Positions 25,150-36,205 of a stretch of 64,000 nt of DNA are shown one piece after another. The number at the start of each line of letters is the position of its first letter. The first letter of the stretch is position 1. Source of the stretch: Trifolium pratense (lineage: Eukaryota; Streptophyta; Magnoliopsida; Fabales; Fabaceae); contig NC_060065.1 of the NCBI RefSeq assembly GCF_020283565.1, positions 50,332,409 through 50,396,408 of the forward strand, given 5' to 3'. The position numbers and the translations under genes were made by a program. The notes under the pieces were generated by a model. That model made no database searches. It saw nothing but the letters and a program-made list of their open reading frames with translations, and was not told the DNA's origin.

Positions 25150-25700
25150 AAATTGAGAGTTTCTCTAAGGTCTTCTGAAACTAGACCATTGAATTCGTCT
25201 GGAATTCATATAGAATAAAAATTGAGTTTTTTAAGTTCTTCCGGAACTAGACTGTTGAATTTGTCTGGAATTCATAAAGTATAAACATTGAGATTTTCTA
25301 AGTTCTTCATGAACTTTCATTTAGTGAATTCTTAGATAATTTATAGAAGATGTAAAAACTGAGTTTTCTAAGTTGAATTCATCTGGAATTCATAACCATT
25401 GATATTTTTATGAATAATCAAAGTTTGTTATGCTTCACCATACAAATTAAAATTCTTTGGAAACTAAACAATTGAATTCTTCTGAAATTCATAATACATG
25501 ATTTATTTGTTTATTTATTTTGAATTCTTCTGTAATTCATAAATTAAACTATTGAATTCTTCTGGAATGCATAAATTAAATTCACTAATTCTTCCGGAAT
25601 TAAGTTTGTTGAATTCTTCGGGAATTCATAAATTAAATTTACTAGTTCTTCGGGAACTATCTTTATTGAATTCTTCGGGAATTCATATATTAAATTTCAA
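25150..25700. repeat. Degenerate tandem GAATTCTTCGGGAATTCAT repeats
   Basis: Short units built around GAATTCTTCNGGAATTCAT alternate with ACTAGTTCTTCGGGAACTA, each a small palindrome, many times over about 550 bp of copia internal DNA. The duplicate is at 31380-31930. The repeat lies near the 5' side of the element and may belong to its leader. Confidence 0.65.
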
Positions 25701-25801
25701 TTTGTTATAATATCATAACCATGACTATGATTGATGATTATATAGGATAATATTAGGGTTAATATAGTGGGGTCCCCCATGTGTAGAGGATTATCCACAT
25801 A

Positions 25802-26054
25802 TAGAGCTGTAAAAAGGGCCTTAAGGGGCCGGCCCTTTAAGGGGCGGACCCACTTATTCCTGATTATTAATTTTATTTAAATTTTAAACAATTTTTCTAG
25901 TGTCGTGAACTTATTCTCTTTTTCTTCAATCAGCACTGTCCACGATCGGCACCCTAAAAAAATTGTGTTTAAAATTTAAATAAAATTAATAATCAGGAAT
26001 AAGTGAGTCCGCCCCTTAAAGGGTCGGCCCCTTAAGACCCTTTTTACAGCTCTA
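25802..26054. mobile_element. hAT-type MITE with long TIRs and perfect TSD
   Basis: 253 bp with ends TAGAGCTGTAAAAAGGG and CCCTTTTTACAGCTCTA, inverted arms of about 85 bp, and perfect 8-bp TSD TCCACATA at 25794-25801 and 26055-26062. Unit B has the empty site at 18963-18970, so the element came in after the tandem duplication. The arms contain GC-rich GGGGCCGGCCC-like blocks. Confidence 0.92.
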
Positions 26055-26628
26055 TCCACATATAACACATGAATTGTCCTTTTACTATAAACACGTTCCT
26101 ATAAGTTAGGAGCGAGAGTCCTTTATTTGTGTTGTGTTTGATCCATTTTGTGATCGTTTGAGCCACGTGTGATTCTTATCCCATTATGTTGGGCCCCGAT
26201 GTATATTGAACTTTAGTCGGTCCATAAAACAAGGTAACGACTTTTAATAAACAAATATGTTGGCATGAAGTATATGCAACCCTAGAACCTTACTAATTGG
26301 AAGGAAATCCTAGCAGAGCATAATACTTTTTTCAAATATAGTAGCATGTAATTTTCACCCCTTGACTTATGGTGGATACTAAACGAAAGGTCATATTTTT
26401 GTCATCATTCAATCTTATTAATTTTATTTTTAGATTTTCTCTTGTCTATTATGAAGGGCTAAAAAAAAAAAAAAGAATATAATGAAAGGTCAAGTGATTA
26501 ATTAAATGAGCTAACGAGACAAACATATTTTACATACATCAAATAAACATTAAATAAGAATTATGATTCTAGGAATTATGAAAGGTCAAGTGATTTATAT
26601 TTTTTTTTTTTTTTTTTTGTAAAAAAAA

Positions 26629-26808
26629 GGCTTAACTACACATTTGGTCCCTTATGTATATTTTAGGTTTCAATTTGGTCTTTTACGTTTATTTTAGGTT
26701 TCAATTTGGTCCTAAAATAAACGTAAGAGACCAAATTGATACTTTTTAAACGTAAAAGACCAAATTGAATCCTAAAATAAACACAAGAAACCAAATGTGT
26801 AGTTAAGC
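26629..26808. mobile_element. Small inverted-repeat MITE upstream of NCR copy 3
   Basis: Same element as 10899-11078 and 19534-19682, with both internal blocks as in copy 1. Ends GGCTTAACTACACATTTGG and CCAAATGTGTAGTTAAGC. Confidence 0.75.
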
Positions 26809-26833
26809 AAAAAAAAAAGACTTTTTTCCACAC

Positions 26834-26840
26834 TATAAAA
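26834..26840 (+). promoter_or_regulatory. TATA box of NCR copy 3
   Basis: TATAAAA, 49 bp before the ATG, as in the other two copies. Confidence 0.6.
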
Positions 26841-26882
26841 TGATCAACCAATTCCTATTTCTAGATTCATAAAAGAGAAAAC

Positions 26883-27971
26883 ATGGCTAAAGTTTATATA
26901 TTTATTTATGCTATGATTATTGTTTTTTCCATATTTATTTCTATAACAAACTGCAGTAAGTAATTTTTATCAACGCTTCTAAATTTGGTGAACGGTCGTA
27001 CTTGAGAGTTTAGTTTGATTCTGGTATCTCTCTCAAATATTAAAAACCGTATCATATTTCATATTAATTTAATTATAAGGTTAAATAACTGTTTTGTCCT
27101 TGCATTTAACTCAACTCATGCAATTATTCAAAATTTTGAATTTTTTCGTAGTTATGTTTAGTGCGTTATAGAAATCTCTCTTACAAAATTTAAATTTTTT
27201 GCAACAATGGGTGAATTAAATATGAAATTTTTAAATTTTATGCGTTTAAAAATTCATATTTAACTCATCTTATGTTCAAAGATTCTAAATTTTTATGGTA
27301 AAAATTCTTATAATATTATCAACAATAATACAAAAATTCATTAAAAAATATGAAAGTATACATAAGAGTTGACTTATAGACCATAGTATGATAAAAAATA
27401 TTTAGAAAACCAAAATTTGCTAAAATTATTTTTTGTAAGACTAATTAAAAAAGAAACTTTAATTATTTATAAAAATTTGTTTAACTCTAATTTATGTTAT
27501 TATCAGGAGCCTGGCTGTCATCAGGAGCTTTTGTGTTTATTTCATTTAGTCTATGTGATTGATTCATGGTAGCTTAGCTATTTTTATTTTAGCACATATA
27601 TGAATTTGAGACCTATGATATATGTACACCTTTTGCCTAATTCACTCATGAATATATTTTGCCTTTTCAAAAAAATATAAATATAAATTTTAAATAAATT
27701 TTGTAAATCAGTATTCAAACAAAAACCAAATACCTAACAATTTACCTTTAAATTTTCTTTTTATATCTTATTCAAAATTGTTTCATCCCATTTTGATAAC
27801 GTTCCTTAATTCTAATTTGATGTTACAGGAATATGCAAAAGAACTGAGCAATGCCATGATTTTACCTGTCTCCATCCTAAAATTCCAAATTGCAGCTTCA
27901 ATATTCAGCATCCAATAAAGTACATCTTGGGATATGGGATTTGTGAATGTGTAAAACCTAGGGGCTTATAA
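26883..27971 (+). CDS. NCR-like secreted cysteine-rich peptide, copy 3 (cationic)
   Basis: Two exons, 26883-26955 and 27829-27971, phase-1 GT-AG intron, 71 aa. The signal peptide exon is identical to copy 2. The mature part begins R-I-C after a 6-bp in-frame deletion that removes two residues. Cysteines at 27, 33, 38, 46, 63 and 65 keep the x5/x4/x7/x16/x spacing. A 4-bp loss at the old stop extends the C-terminus to ...VKPRGL. Against copy 2, nine aligned mature codons differ and all nine change the amino acid; none is silent. Net charge goes from about -2 to about +4 (His not counted). Cationic NCR peptides are the ones best known for antibacterial and bacteroid-modifying activity, so a changed role is plausible but inferred. 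The gene now lies inside the copia element because of the tandem duplication. Confidence 0.8.
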
Positions 27972-28164
27972 ATGTGTGAAGACACTGTAAAATGATTTCT
28001 TTCAAAATAATGTTTAAAGAACGTTCTGGAGTTACTCGTTAGTAACATCCTTAAAATTAAATAAGTGGTTTGTACCCAAAAAAAAAAAATGGTTTCTTGC
28101 CATATATAGATCCTATAACTAGTATTTTTCATTAATTATGCTATTTTTAACCGTATAATAACGT

Positions 28165-28674
28165 TATGTGACATTTTAAAATTAAATAAGTATTTAAAAA
28201 TAAATAAATAAATTACAAATTGTTTTTTAAAAACTAAATTATAAAATATATTTTTTATTATATGTAGTTTATAAAATAATTTTGTTATATAAAAAAGTAA
28301 AAAAAATATTTTATGAACTATTTTTTAAAACATTTGTAAACTTTTTTTTTAAATAAAAAATAATTATTAAACCTTTTATTAAAATAAAAAATTTAATACA
28401 TTTTTATAAAAGCAAATATTATTATTTTTTTTATTTAAAACATATTTTAAATTTTTTTACAAATGTCACATAAGCAATTTTTAGTCAAAAAAGTCGATGG
28501 GGGCTAGCAAATGCAAAAGGGGTAAACTTAGGGGGCCAAAATCGAACAATTGAAACTTGGAGGGCTAAAATCAAGCAATTGTGAAACTCAGGGGGTTAAA
28601 ATCAAGCAATTGAAATATGGGGGGCCAAAATCAAGCAATTGTGAAACTTGGGGGGCCAAAACTGCATTTAAGTC
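28165..28674. mobile_element. Truncated MULE-type MITE (copy of 21661-22374)
   Basis: Matches the right two thirds of 21661-22374. The left arm, the 3' LTR and the sequence between are missing, with the break at 28160-28165, where AATAACG meets TTATGTGACATT. Confidence 0.8.
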
Positions 28675-29659
28675 TTTTCTTTATTATACTTTTCTCCAAA
28701 TTAGAAGTGCGTCAGATATTATCTTCATATTGAGTTGTTATAAGAACCATCCTTTTGTAATAAAAAAACAACAAATTTCTTGTATACGTTGAATTACAGG
28801 CCTCGACAAAAATGCTTTCTCAACTTGCTTGATGTAGTGCTAAAATCTTCGCATGATTGGATGATATTGTTGTTTCTTTAACGTATAAATAATATGCTTG
28901 ACTTTGTTCCAATATTTGTGTTGGCTGAATAGACAAAAATAAAATACCACGACATGTATAACTATAACAAAATATGTTAGTGTCTTTAATTAAATTAAGA
29001 TATGGTACTTCAAGACCAATTAGTAATCTTCATTTTCTCGAGCTCATAAGAGAAATTTGTTGCCAACTGATGAACTTACGATAATTAGATTACATAATTG
29101 ATGTCAATGTTTCATATAGAATCATTTTATTATATAAGTTTCATGATTCACAAAATATTCTTCAAATACTTATGACAATATCTTGTAAGTTCTTTAGAAG
29201 TCCCGATGATATTTTTATCATCAACATAAGCTTTAAATATAACAAATTCATTGGCAAATATTGTCTTAAAATGAACAAGTTGTCATTTTCATATTTCTAA
29301 TTTGGAAATATTCAACAAGAATATTATACATCATGTATATATTATTGCTCGAGTATATAAGGAGACTTATTCATGTTTATTAAGTCATCCCTTCAATAAA
29401 TTGATTTATATGTCTCACAAAAACTAAATCCTTCAGGGATTCTCATATAATCATCATTATCAAGTGAGTCATTCAAGTACATTAAAACATATCTTACATA
29501 AAATGAGTATTTCATATGTTACTCAACTTAATTAAGTACAAAGAAGTTTTTGAATTCACTTGAATATGAAGGCTCATATGCCTGATTGAATTTATACCTT
29601 CACGGTATAGACTTCAAGTCCAAAAATCATTATATTTTGCAATTGCTTATTTATATTTA

Positions 29660-30084
29660 GAAATCCTTTCTAGGTCAGAGAATGCATATTTTGAACTTCA
29701 GGTTCATATTGCTGTGTGCGAGTATTTGTATGCATTATATTTAAATTTTTCAGAGCTGCTTAATTTTTTTTTCTCTCCCCCTAATGCCAATAACTAATAA
29801 CAAGATATGAAATATCTTATGGTAAAGACTCAAATTCATCACATTATCTCTGTTTTTTTTGTAGTTTCATCTAATGTTGTCTCCTGGACAATGGAAAACA
29901 TATAGTTCACATAAAAAAAAATTCTTAGATGAGAGATATTATGTTCCTGACCATGAACAAATTGTAATGGGGAGAATTTTAATGATTCATTGGCTTGATG
30001 CACATAAATATTGCTACTAGCAAAATAACATGTCCAAGAAGGACCTTTGTTCTCATAATAGATGAGATTTTCATATTTTCTCAT
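29660..30084 (-). pseudogene. Copia integrase C-terminal fragment
   Basis: Minus-strand open frame from 30084 reads 'HQANESLKFSPLQFVHGQEH' and then 'NISHLRIF', the conserved end of the copia integrase core (SPLQL.YG.EPNISHLR.FG). The reading changes character soon after. This piece is missing from the first copy of the duplication, which has 23364-23821 instead. Confidence 0.7.
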
Positions 30085-31379
30085 TTTATCTTTATACTTT
30101 ATACCAATAGTTAGGTAAAATAAGAGAGTTCAAAGTAAGAGAGTCTCTAAATCACACTTGAATTCTCAATATGTTTCCCCTCAAGTGTGATTCTCACTAT
30201 ATCGTCATAAACATTGTTTTGGGATTTCATAGATCTCTTCCGGAGAACCACCAAACAATTTTGTATACACCATCATGCTCTTCTGGGACAATTTAATCAT
30301 ATCCTTTGATAAAAGATCACAACTTAGATGAAATATTTGCTTCAGGAAATATCTCAATAGTACATAAAATTCATCAACCAATTTACAAATTACAATCAAT
30401 AATGATTGTAGAATGACGCAGGATAGTGTATAACATCATTTGATTGAAAAAAATAAATAAACAAATAAATAATGATCTATGTTCATTTGTGCTATGAATC
30501 TTCTGGATTCTTAGTTAAAGTACACATTACACTATGGCTTTTCTCGGCTCATAGTTTAAAACTCATTAAATTTCTATTAGCTTTTGAGGAATATCATGCA
30601 TTCTTAATATTTACTTGAGTTCCTCTAGATAACAATATTTTAGCTCTTTTGAAGCCTTCAATCATTTTTAAGATATGTGCACACATTTGATTCTTTCATT
30701 GCCAAAGCCCAAAGATGAGAATTATGATTTATTGTGCGTTGTTGCACAATCAGTGAGATAAACATTTTCTGTATGAAAATCAATAGTCATAGCTTAACAA
30801 ATACTATATTTTAAGCATCAAATTTTCTAGTGCATTTCAATGCTTGCACTCTTTCTTTTTGGTACTGTTAATGAATCTTGTTGATTCATAGCTCTATTGT
30901 ATCATATACTATGTGTTCTTCGGGACTCATAGTTTACTTTTGTATTGTATATAATGAATTTTCCAGATTCATAAATTTTTAATGAATTCAACAACTATAT
31001 TACAAATAGCCTTCATAATGATTAAAAATAATATACTCTTTGGGCAATCCTACCAGAATGCTCAATATTATTTATTTATGGTACTATAAATAATTTCCAA
31101 AATAAACACAACTAATTAAATTGTAAGAATAAAGATCTCTGAAATCAGTTCAATTTCAATTTGTGGTTCGTTGCCAAATCAAATCAATTTGTGAATTCAT
31201 TGGTTATGGAATCATAAAGTCTAAAAGAAATTCTTAAATGAATCTGCAAATAGGCAATAAAGAAAAATGAAAAACGTGTATTATGATACATCTTTTTAAG
31301 TTCTTCGAACTATATTGAAAATATTTATTTATTTATTTATTGAAAATATACATCACAATTGAATTCTATTGAAATTCAT

Positions 31380-31930
31380 AATAAAAATTGAGAGTTTCTC
31401 TAAGGTCTTCTGAAACTAGACCATTGAATTCGTCTGGAATTCATATAGAATAAAAATTGAGTTTTTTAAGTTCTTCCGGAACTAGACTATTGAATTTGTC
31501 TGGAATTCATAAAGTATAAACATTGAGATTTTCCAAGTTCTTCGGGAACTTTCATTTAGTGAATTCTTACATAATTTATAGAAGATGTAAAGACTGAGTT
31601 TTCTAAGTTGAATTCATCTGGAATTCATAAACATTGATATTTTTATGAATAATCAAAGTTTGTTATGCTTCACCATACAAATTAAAGTTCTTTGGAAACT
31701 AAACAATTGAATTCTTCTGGAATTCATAATACATGGTTTATTTGTTTATTTATTTTGAATTCTTCTGTAATTCATAAATTAAACTATTGAATTCTTCTGA
31801 AATGCATAAATTAAATTCACTAGTTCTTCCGAAATTAAGTTTGTTGAATTCTTCGGAAATTCATAAATTAAATTCACTAGTTCTTCAGGAACTATCTTTA
31901 TTGAATTCTTCGGAAATTCATATATATATT
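31380..31930. repeat. Degenerate tandem GAATTCTTCGGAAATTCAT repeats, second copy
   Basis: Duplicate of 25150-25700 with small differences. An apparent plus-strand open frame at 31787-31987 is just this repeat read as NSSE(I/M)HKLNSLV units and is not considered a gene. Confidence 0.6.
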
Positions 31931-32239
31931 AAATTTCATTTTTTTTTATCAAAATGCTGCCTTTATAAAAAAATTATAATATCATAACCATGACTATACT
32001 CGATATCACAGTAACGATACACATATACATAGGACACAACGATACACATATACATAGGAATTCATAAATTAATCAAAAGCCCAACATTTAAATTAGTAAG
32101 GGATATATGTCAAAATCAATTCATAAGAATAGTATAGAAATATAGAAATAACACTTACTTGAATTTTGCTTTACATAATCACATGTTCCAGAAGATTCTC
32201 AATGCTACATCAATATGGTAGAGTCTCGTACCAATATCG

Positions 32240-32414
32240 TGTTATAAAACTAATAACAATATGAGGAAGAATAGAGAAGAGGAGATGAAGGAGAGAAAGA
32301 GAAGAGAGAACTGTTGTGTTATTCTATTGACAAGTACATCATATATATATATATATATAGAGAGCATTGATATGGACCAATACTAATAGACATCCACTAT
32401 AATTATTCATAACA
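32240..32414 (-). repeat. Copia 5' LTR
   Basis: 175 bp, matching 21151-21354 with indels, including a shorter AT stretch. The primer-binding-like sequence is next to it inside the element. Unit-B flank resumes at 32415 and matches 12090 onward. Confidence 0.82.
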
Positions 32415-32548
32415 ATCGGTGCTTTTATGATTTATTTCACACATATTTTAATTTTCCTGATCTTTAAAGTTCTTTGATCTATGAATTTTTTTTTTGCCAA
32501 GGATGTATGCAAAAGTTTATTATTAGAAATATATATAATGTACTTTTA

Positions 32549-33467
32549 GGGCTCGTTTGGTGCGCAGGATAACATAGTAATAGGATAGGATATAAAACAG
32601 GATAAGGATATGATATGATAACAACAGGATAACAGTTATACTCAGTTATCATATCCTATGTTTGGTGCACACAGGATAACAAACATGATAACTATTATAT
32701 TTTGTTTTTAATACATACTTGCTCATAATAATATGATAAGATATATAACATATTAATTGACAAAATTACTCTTGTAAAACAATTGTTATTTTTTTAAAAT
32801 TATTTTGTAATACTTTGAATTTTATAAATAAAAAATATAAATAAGTAATAAAATAATTTTATATAATTTAAAATTAAAATCACGAGAAAATAATCAAGTT
32901 TAATTTTTTATATGAATCATGATCAAATAAATAACTCAATAATATATACATGTTAGATAAGCCAAATAAATATATGATATATCTCATACGTAAATAATAA
33001 AACTACTATTGCAAAAGAATTATATTTAATTTTTTATAAAATTTAAATTAATATCCCTATTTGTCAATTTTTTAATAATCATTTTACTTTAAAATATTGT
33101 AATTTTAGTAAAATTTTGATTTTTTAGAATATATAAATTACAAAATTACCCCTGTGAGAAAATCACATATATATATATTTAAAAATTAATTATTTTATTA
33201 TTTATATTTTATTAATTTTTATTTTATGTATTTTAAAATATATTTTATAAAATAAATCATTAATTTAAAAATTAATTTTTTTCTTCTTATCCTATCCTGT
33301 TGGTAACCCAGCTCAAATTCAGGATAAGAATTATAACTAGAGAGACAGGATAGGATAAGCTTCAGGATTAACTTATCATATCCTGCTGTATCACCAAACA
33401 CTGGATTGCGGCAGGATATAATACAGTTATCCTATCCTGTCTCTTATCCTGTGCACCAAACGGGCCC
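32549..33467. mobile_element. PIF/Harbinger-type element with TTA TSD
   Basis: 919 bp with ends GGGCTCGTTTGGTGCGCAGG and, inverted, GGGCCCGTTTGGTGCACAGG, flanked by TTA at 32546-32548 and 33468-33470. Unit A holds the empty site at 12218-12220. The inner ends carry repeated ATCCTATCCTG-like text. No transposase frame is seen, so it is non-autonomous. Confidence 0.85.
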
Positions 33468-34005
33468 TTAAGTTTGCGGCAGAGTCAAAAATTTGAATTA
33501 GGGAGTGCAAACTACTCTCATAGTTAGGGATGACAAAAATATCTGTATCCGCGGATAAAATCCACCATAGACATGAGGCGGATAACTTAATGGATATCCA
33601 CGGATAAAATAAATGGATACTTCAACTACAAGTTACTTAATGGATACGAATGCAAATTTAAGGAGGTGTATTTGATTAAGATTTCACAAGACAATTTTAG
33701 AAAGAAAAAAAAATTTGAAGATTTTAAAAGACTTTGTGGGATTATATTGATTTTATGAGAATTTAGAAGACTTTTTTGAATGACTTTTTCAATCAAGATT
33801 CTTAACACAAGAATTTGTAGGACTTTTTTTGGTATTCAATTATAACACAAACTTTTGAGATTTCAAAGTACTTTATAGATTTTTAAGATTTAAATGAGAC
33901 TCAATAAATGTGATATAAATTTTTTTCTAAAATAATAATGAATCAATCAATGAAAATGAATCATTCCTTAAAAAAATCAACAATCATCAATATAATAAAA
34001 TAAAA

Positions 34006-34485
34006 GGTCTTGTTAACATGTGCCCTTAGAGCACATGTTAAGATATACTCCCTCCGTCCCAAATTATAAGGGAAAAAAGTCCATTTTTTTTTGTCCCAAA
34101 TTATAAGAGAAAAAATCATTTTCAAGAATGTTTTTTTCTTATTTTCATAAAATTAAATGTAAATTGCATTTAATTTCTTCTCTCTCTCATTTTCTCAATA
34201 AACAACAACCAATAAAAATGGTTTTTACATCTTCCTATGCAACTTATTCCAAGAAAAATTCACAAAAACATACTTCAAATTCTCATGTTTTACTTTTTCT
34301 TAATAAGTGTGATTTTTTTATTTTCCCTTATAATTTGGGACGGAGGGAGTACCAAAATAGAAATTCATCATTTAATGATACAAGAAATTTAATGCTTCAA
34401 AAGTCAAAATGCACAAATTAGCATTTAATAATTTCTATTTTTGCTTTCTTAACATGTGCCTTAAGGGCACAAGTTAACATTCTCC
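34006..34485. mobile_element. MULE-type MITE nested in the Harbinger-like element
   Basis: Inverted ends carry GTTAACATGTGCCCTTA on the left and, inverted, GTTAACTTGTGCCCTTAAGG on the right. This is the family of 10081-10792. No clean 9-bp TSD was found. The central part is replaced by a Stowaway insertion. Confidence 0.65.
34048..34349. mobile_element. Stowaway-like MITE, innermost of three nested elements
   Basis: 302 bp, ends CTCCCTCCGTCCCAAATTAT and its inverted partner, flanked by TA at 34046-34047 and 34350-34351. Confidence 0.88.
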
Positions 34486-35154
34486 TTAAAATCAATGAAT
34501 AAACAAAAAAAAAACGATGAACAAGTTGTTGTTGGTGAAACCTGTTGCTGTTGTATATAGTATTATTTTCAATCATATATATGATGAGTCTATATCCTAT
34601 AATGAATCGTGACACTATAGTGTATACAACGATTATCGTGTTGTTATTCATATTCGATATATCATTTTTCTTTGCGTGAAAAGAACGATGAACAATATAT
34701 CAGACAAGTTATAATATCGATTCAAGCAGTAAGGAAGAACTTGACAATATAGTCTCGTCGGCTAGAAGAAAAAAAAGTCTTGAAAAATTATGAAAAGTCT
34801 CAAGGGTTTATGTCAGATTGTTGGATGAGTGTTTTATGTGTACTTTGAACTAAAAAGTCTTTCAAAATCCATCACATAAAAGAATCCATCCAAATCTATA
34901 GACTTTTGAATACCAATAGACATTTTAAAAAATGTGACAAATCTCAATTGAATACCAAAAGATTTTGTTATCCTGAAAAAAAAATCTTAATTGTCTTAAT
35001 TGAATACCACATGATTTATTTAACTTTTGTAAAAGTCTTGATTGAATACAAGAAGATTTTTTTTATTATAAAAAAGTATTTTAAAATCCTATGAAATTCT
35101 AATCCAATACACCCCCTTAATCGTATCCACACGTGCGGATATCCGTACCCGTTA

Positions 35155-35612
35155 ATAAATAAGAAAATTACTTAAATATTTCTAGTTATTAAATATAAAA
35201 AACTTTATATTCTGCATAATTTTGTGATAAACTTTATTTTATTTAAAAAGGTATGTTTATTATTTTTTTTAAAGAGATTTGTATGGATTTATTATATTAA
35301 GTTTGGTGTTATCTTAGACATTTCAAGTCACATTTAGGGTCTTTGTGATGCTTTTTAGCAATAAAATAAGAGGAACTTACATGGTTAAGCAAGAAACATG
35401 AAGGAAAATATGAATTTTGGATCTGCAACCTACGCGTGGCGCAGGAGGGGTTGCGCATGGCGCAATTGGATAGAGGTTGGCCTTTGAAGTCTGTAACCTG
35501 CGCGTGGCGCATGGACTTTATAACATCCTAGATTTTCGGAACATTAATGAACGGAATTTTAAGTGAAAAGACGAATATTTTTTTAAGGAACAAAATAAAA
35601 TTACAAACCTCG
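35155..35612. repeat. Right end of unit B (matches 12.45-13.25 kb)
   Basis: Shares the AATAAGAAAATTACTTAAAT block, the CGCGTGGCGCA tail and the GTAAGTTCC-containing text with unit A, with one block instead of two. Homology stops near 35612. Confidence 0.65.
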
Positions 35613-35805
35613 TTAAACTCTATATCTCTATATATTATATTACGAATCCCTCTATGAAACTTTTTTAAGGTATTTTTTCATTGTATATTAATGATTGTAA
35701 TTAATATAGTCACGTGTCATTCATTTATTTATATCTCTATATAAATATTTTTTTTTTTATAAAATATCTCTGTATAAAACTAATCTATCTATATCTATAT
35801 ATTAT

Positions 35806-36205
35806 AGAGTCAGGATCCGTTGACACCAACTAGTTTGACACCAAATGTTACACCTCTCAATAACGTTTTAACCGATATAAATTTTATAAAATCCACCGTT
35901 GGATTGAAAGTTTACATCATATAGATCATTTGTGTAAAATTTCAGACAAATCCAAAATCATTTGATATGCTATTGAGACACATAAAGATTAACGGCATTT
36001 AAAAAAATACAAAAACCGTTAATTTTGATGTATCTCAATAACATATCAAATGATTTTGGATTTATTTGAAATTTTACACAAATGATCTATATGATGTAAA
36101 CTTTCAATCCAACGGTGGATTTTATAAAATTTATATCGGTTAAAACGTTATTGAGAGGTGTAACATTTGGTGTCAAACTAGTTGGTGTCAACGGATCCTG
36201 ACTCT
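35806..36205. mobile_element. 400-bp near-perfect inverted-repeat MITE
   Basis: Ends AGAGTCAGGATCCGTTGACA and its inverted copy. The arms are about 180 bp and nearly identical, with a short centre, so almost the whole element is one hairpin. Flanks share ATATTAT (35799-35805, 36206-36212), a possible TSD in AT-rich DNA. The superfamily is not clear. A degenerate single arm is present near 7432-7600. Confidence 0.85.

Larger units (their letters stand above)
25727..31997. repeat. Unit C: second copy of a 6.8-kb tandem duplication
   Basis: From 25727 the sequence repeats that beginning at 18896, covering the NCR gene, its upstream MITE and the copia internal region, up to about 31997. The junction at 25721-25730 joins copia text (ATGACTAT) to unit-B text (ATTGATGATT) with a few bases of overlap. 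Unit C lost the part matching about 21115-21860, including the 3' LTR and the left arm of the MULE MITE, and gained the hAT MITE at 25802. Confidence 0.88.
21151..32414 (-). mobile_element. Ty1/copia LTR retrotransposon, decayed, with internal duplication
   Basis: Bounded by LTRs at 21151-21354 (3' LTR) and 32240-32414 (5' LTR) in minus orientation. A polypurine tract (CTCCCCC on the plus strand) lies at 21355 next to the 3' LTR. A primer-binding-like TGGTACGAGACTC lies next to the 5' LTR near 32233; the usual tRNA-Met form is TGGTATCAGAGC. Frames are broken, but minus-strand text still reads as copia Pol: YVDD at 22918-22929, 'SLDNDDYMRIPEGF' near 23130-23180, 'WHDRL.HP' near 23730, 'SPLQFVHGQEHNISHLRIF' near 29950. 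The element entered unit B 3' of NCR copy 2; unit A has the intact site near 12088. Flanks GTTGG and ATCGG are at best a worn 5-bp TSD. A 6.8-kb tandem duplication now lies inside it. Confidence 0.85.
33662..35117. mobile_element. Large non-autonomous Harbinger-like element with TAA TSD
   Basis: 1,456 bp with ends GGAGGTGTATTTGATTAAGA and, inverted, AGGGGGTGTATTGGATTAGA, flanked by TAA at 33659-33661 and 35118-35120. Unit A has the empty site at 12405-12407. No transposase frame is present. It hosts the MULE-type element at 34006-34485, which in turn hosts a Stowaway. Confidence 0.82.

Noticed and set aside
28550..28792. Frame with repeated GGLKSSNCET-like units
   Set aside because: It is the internally repetitive arm of a MULE-type MITE.
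31787..31987. Frame with repeated NSSEIHKLNSLV units, at first sight a repeat protein
   Set aside because: It lies in the palindromic GAATTC repeats of the copia interior, and the copy at 25.6 kb does not keep the frame.
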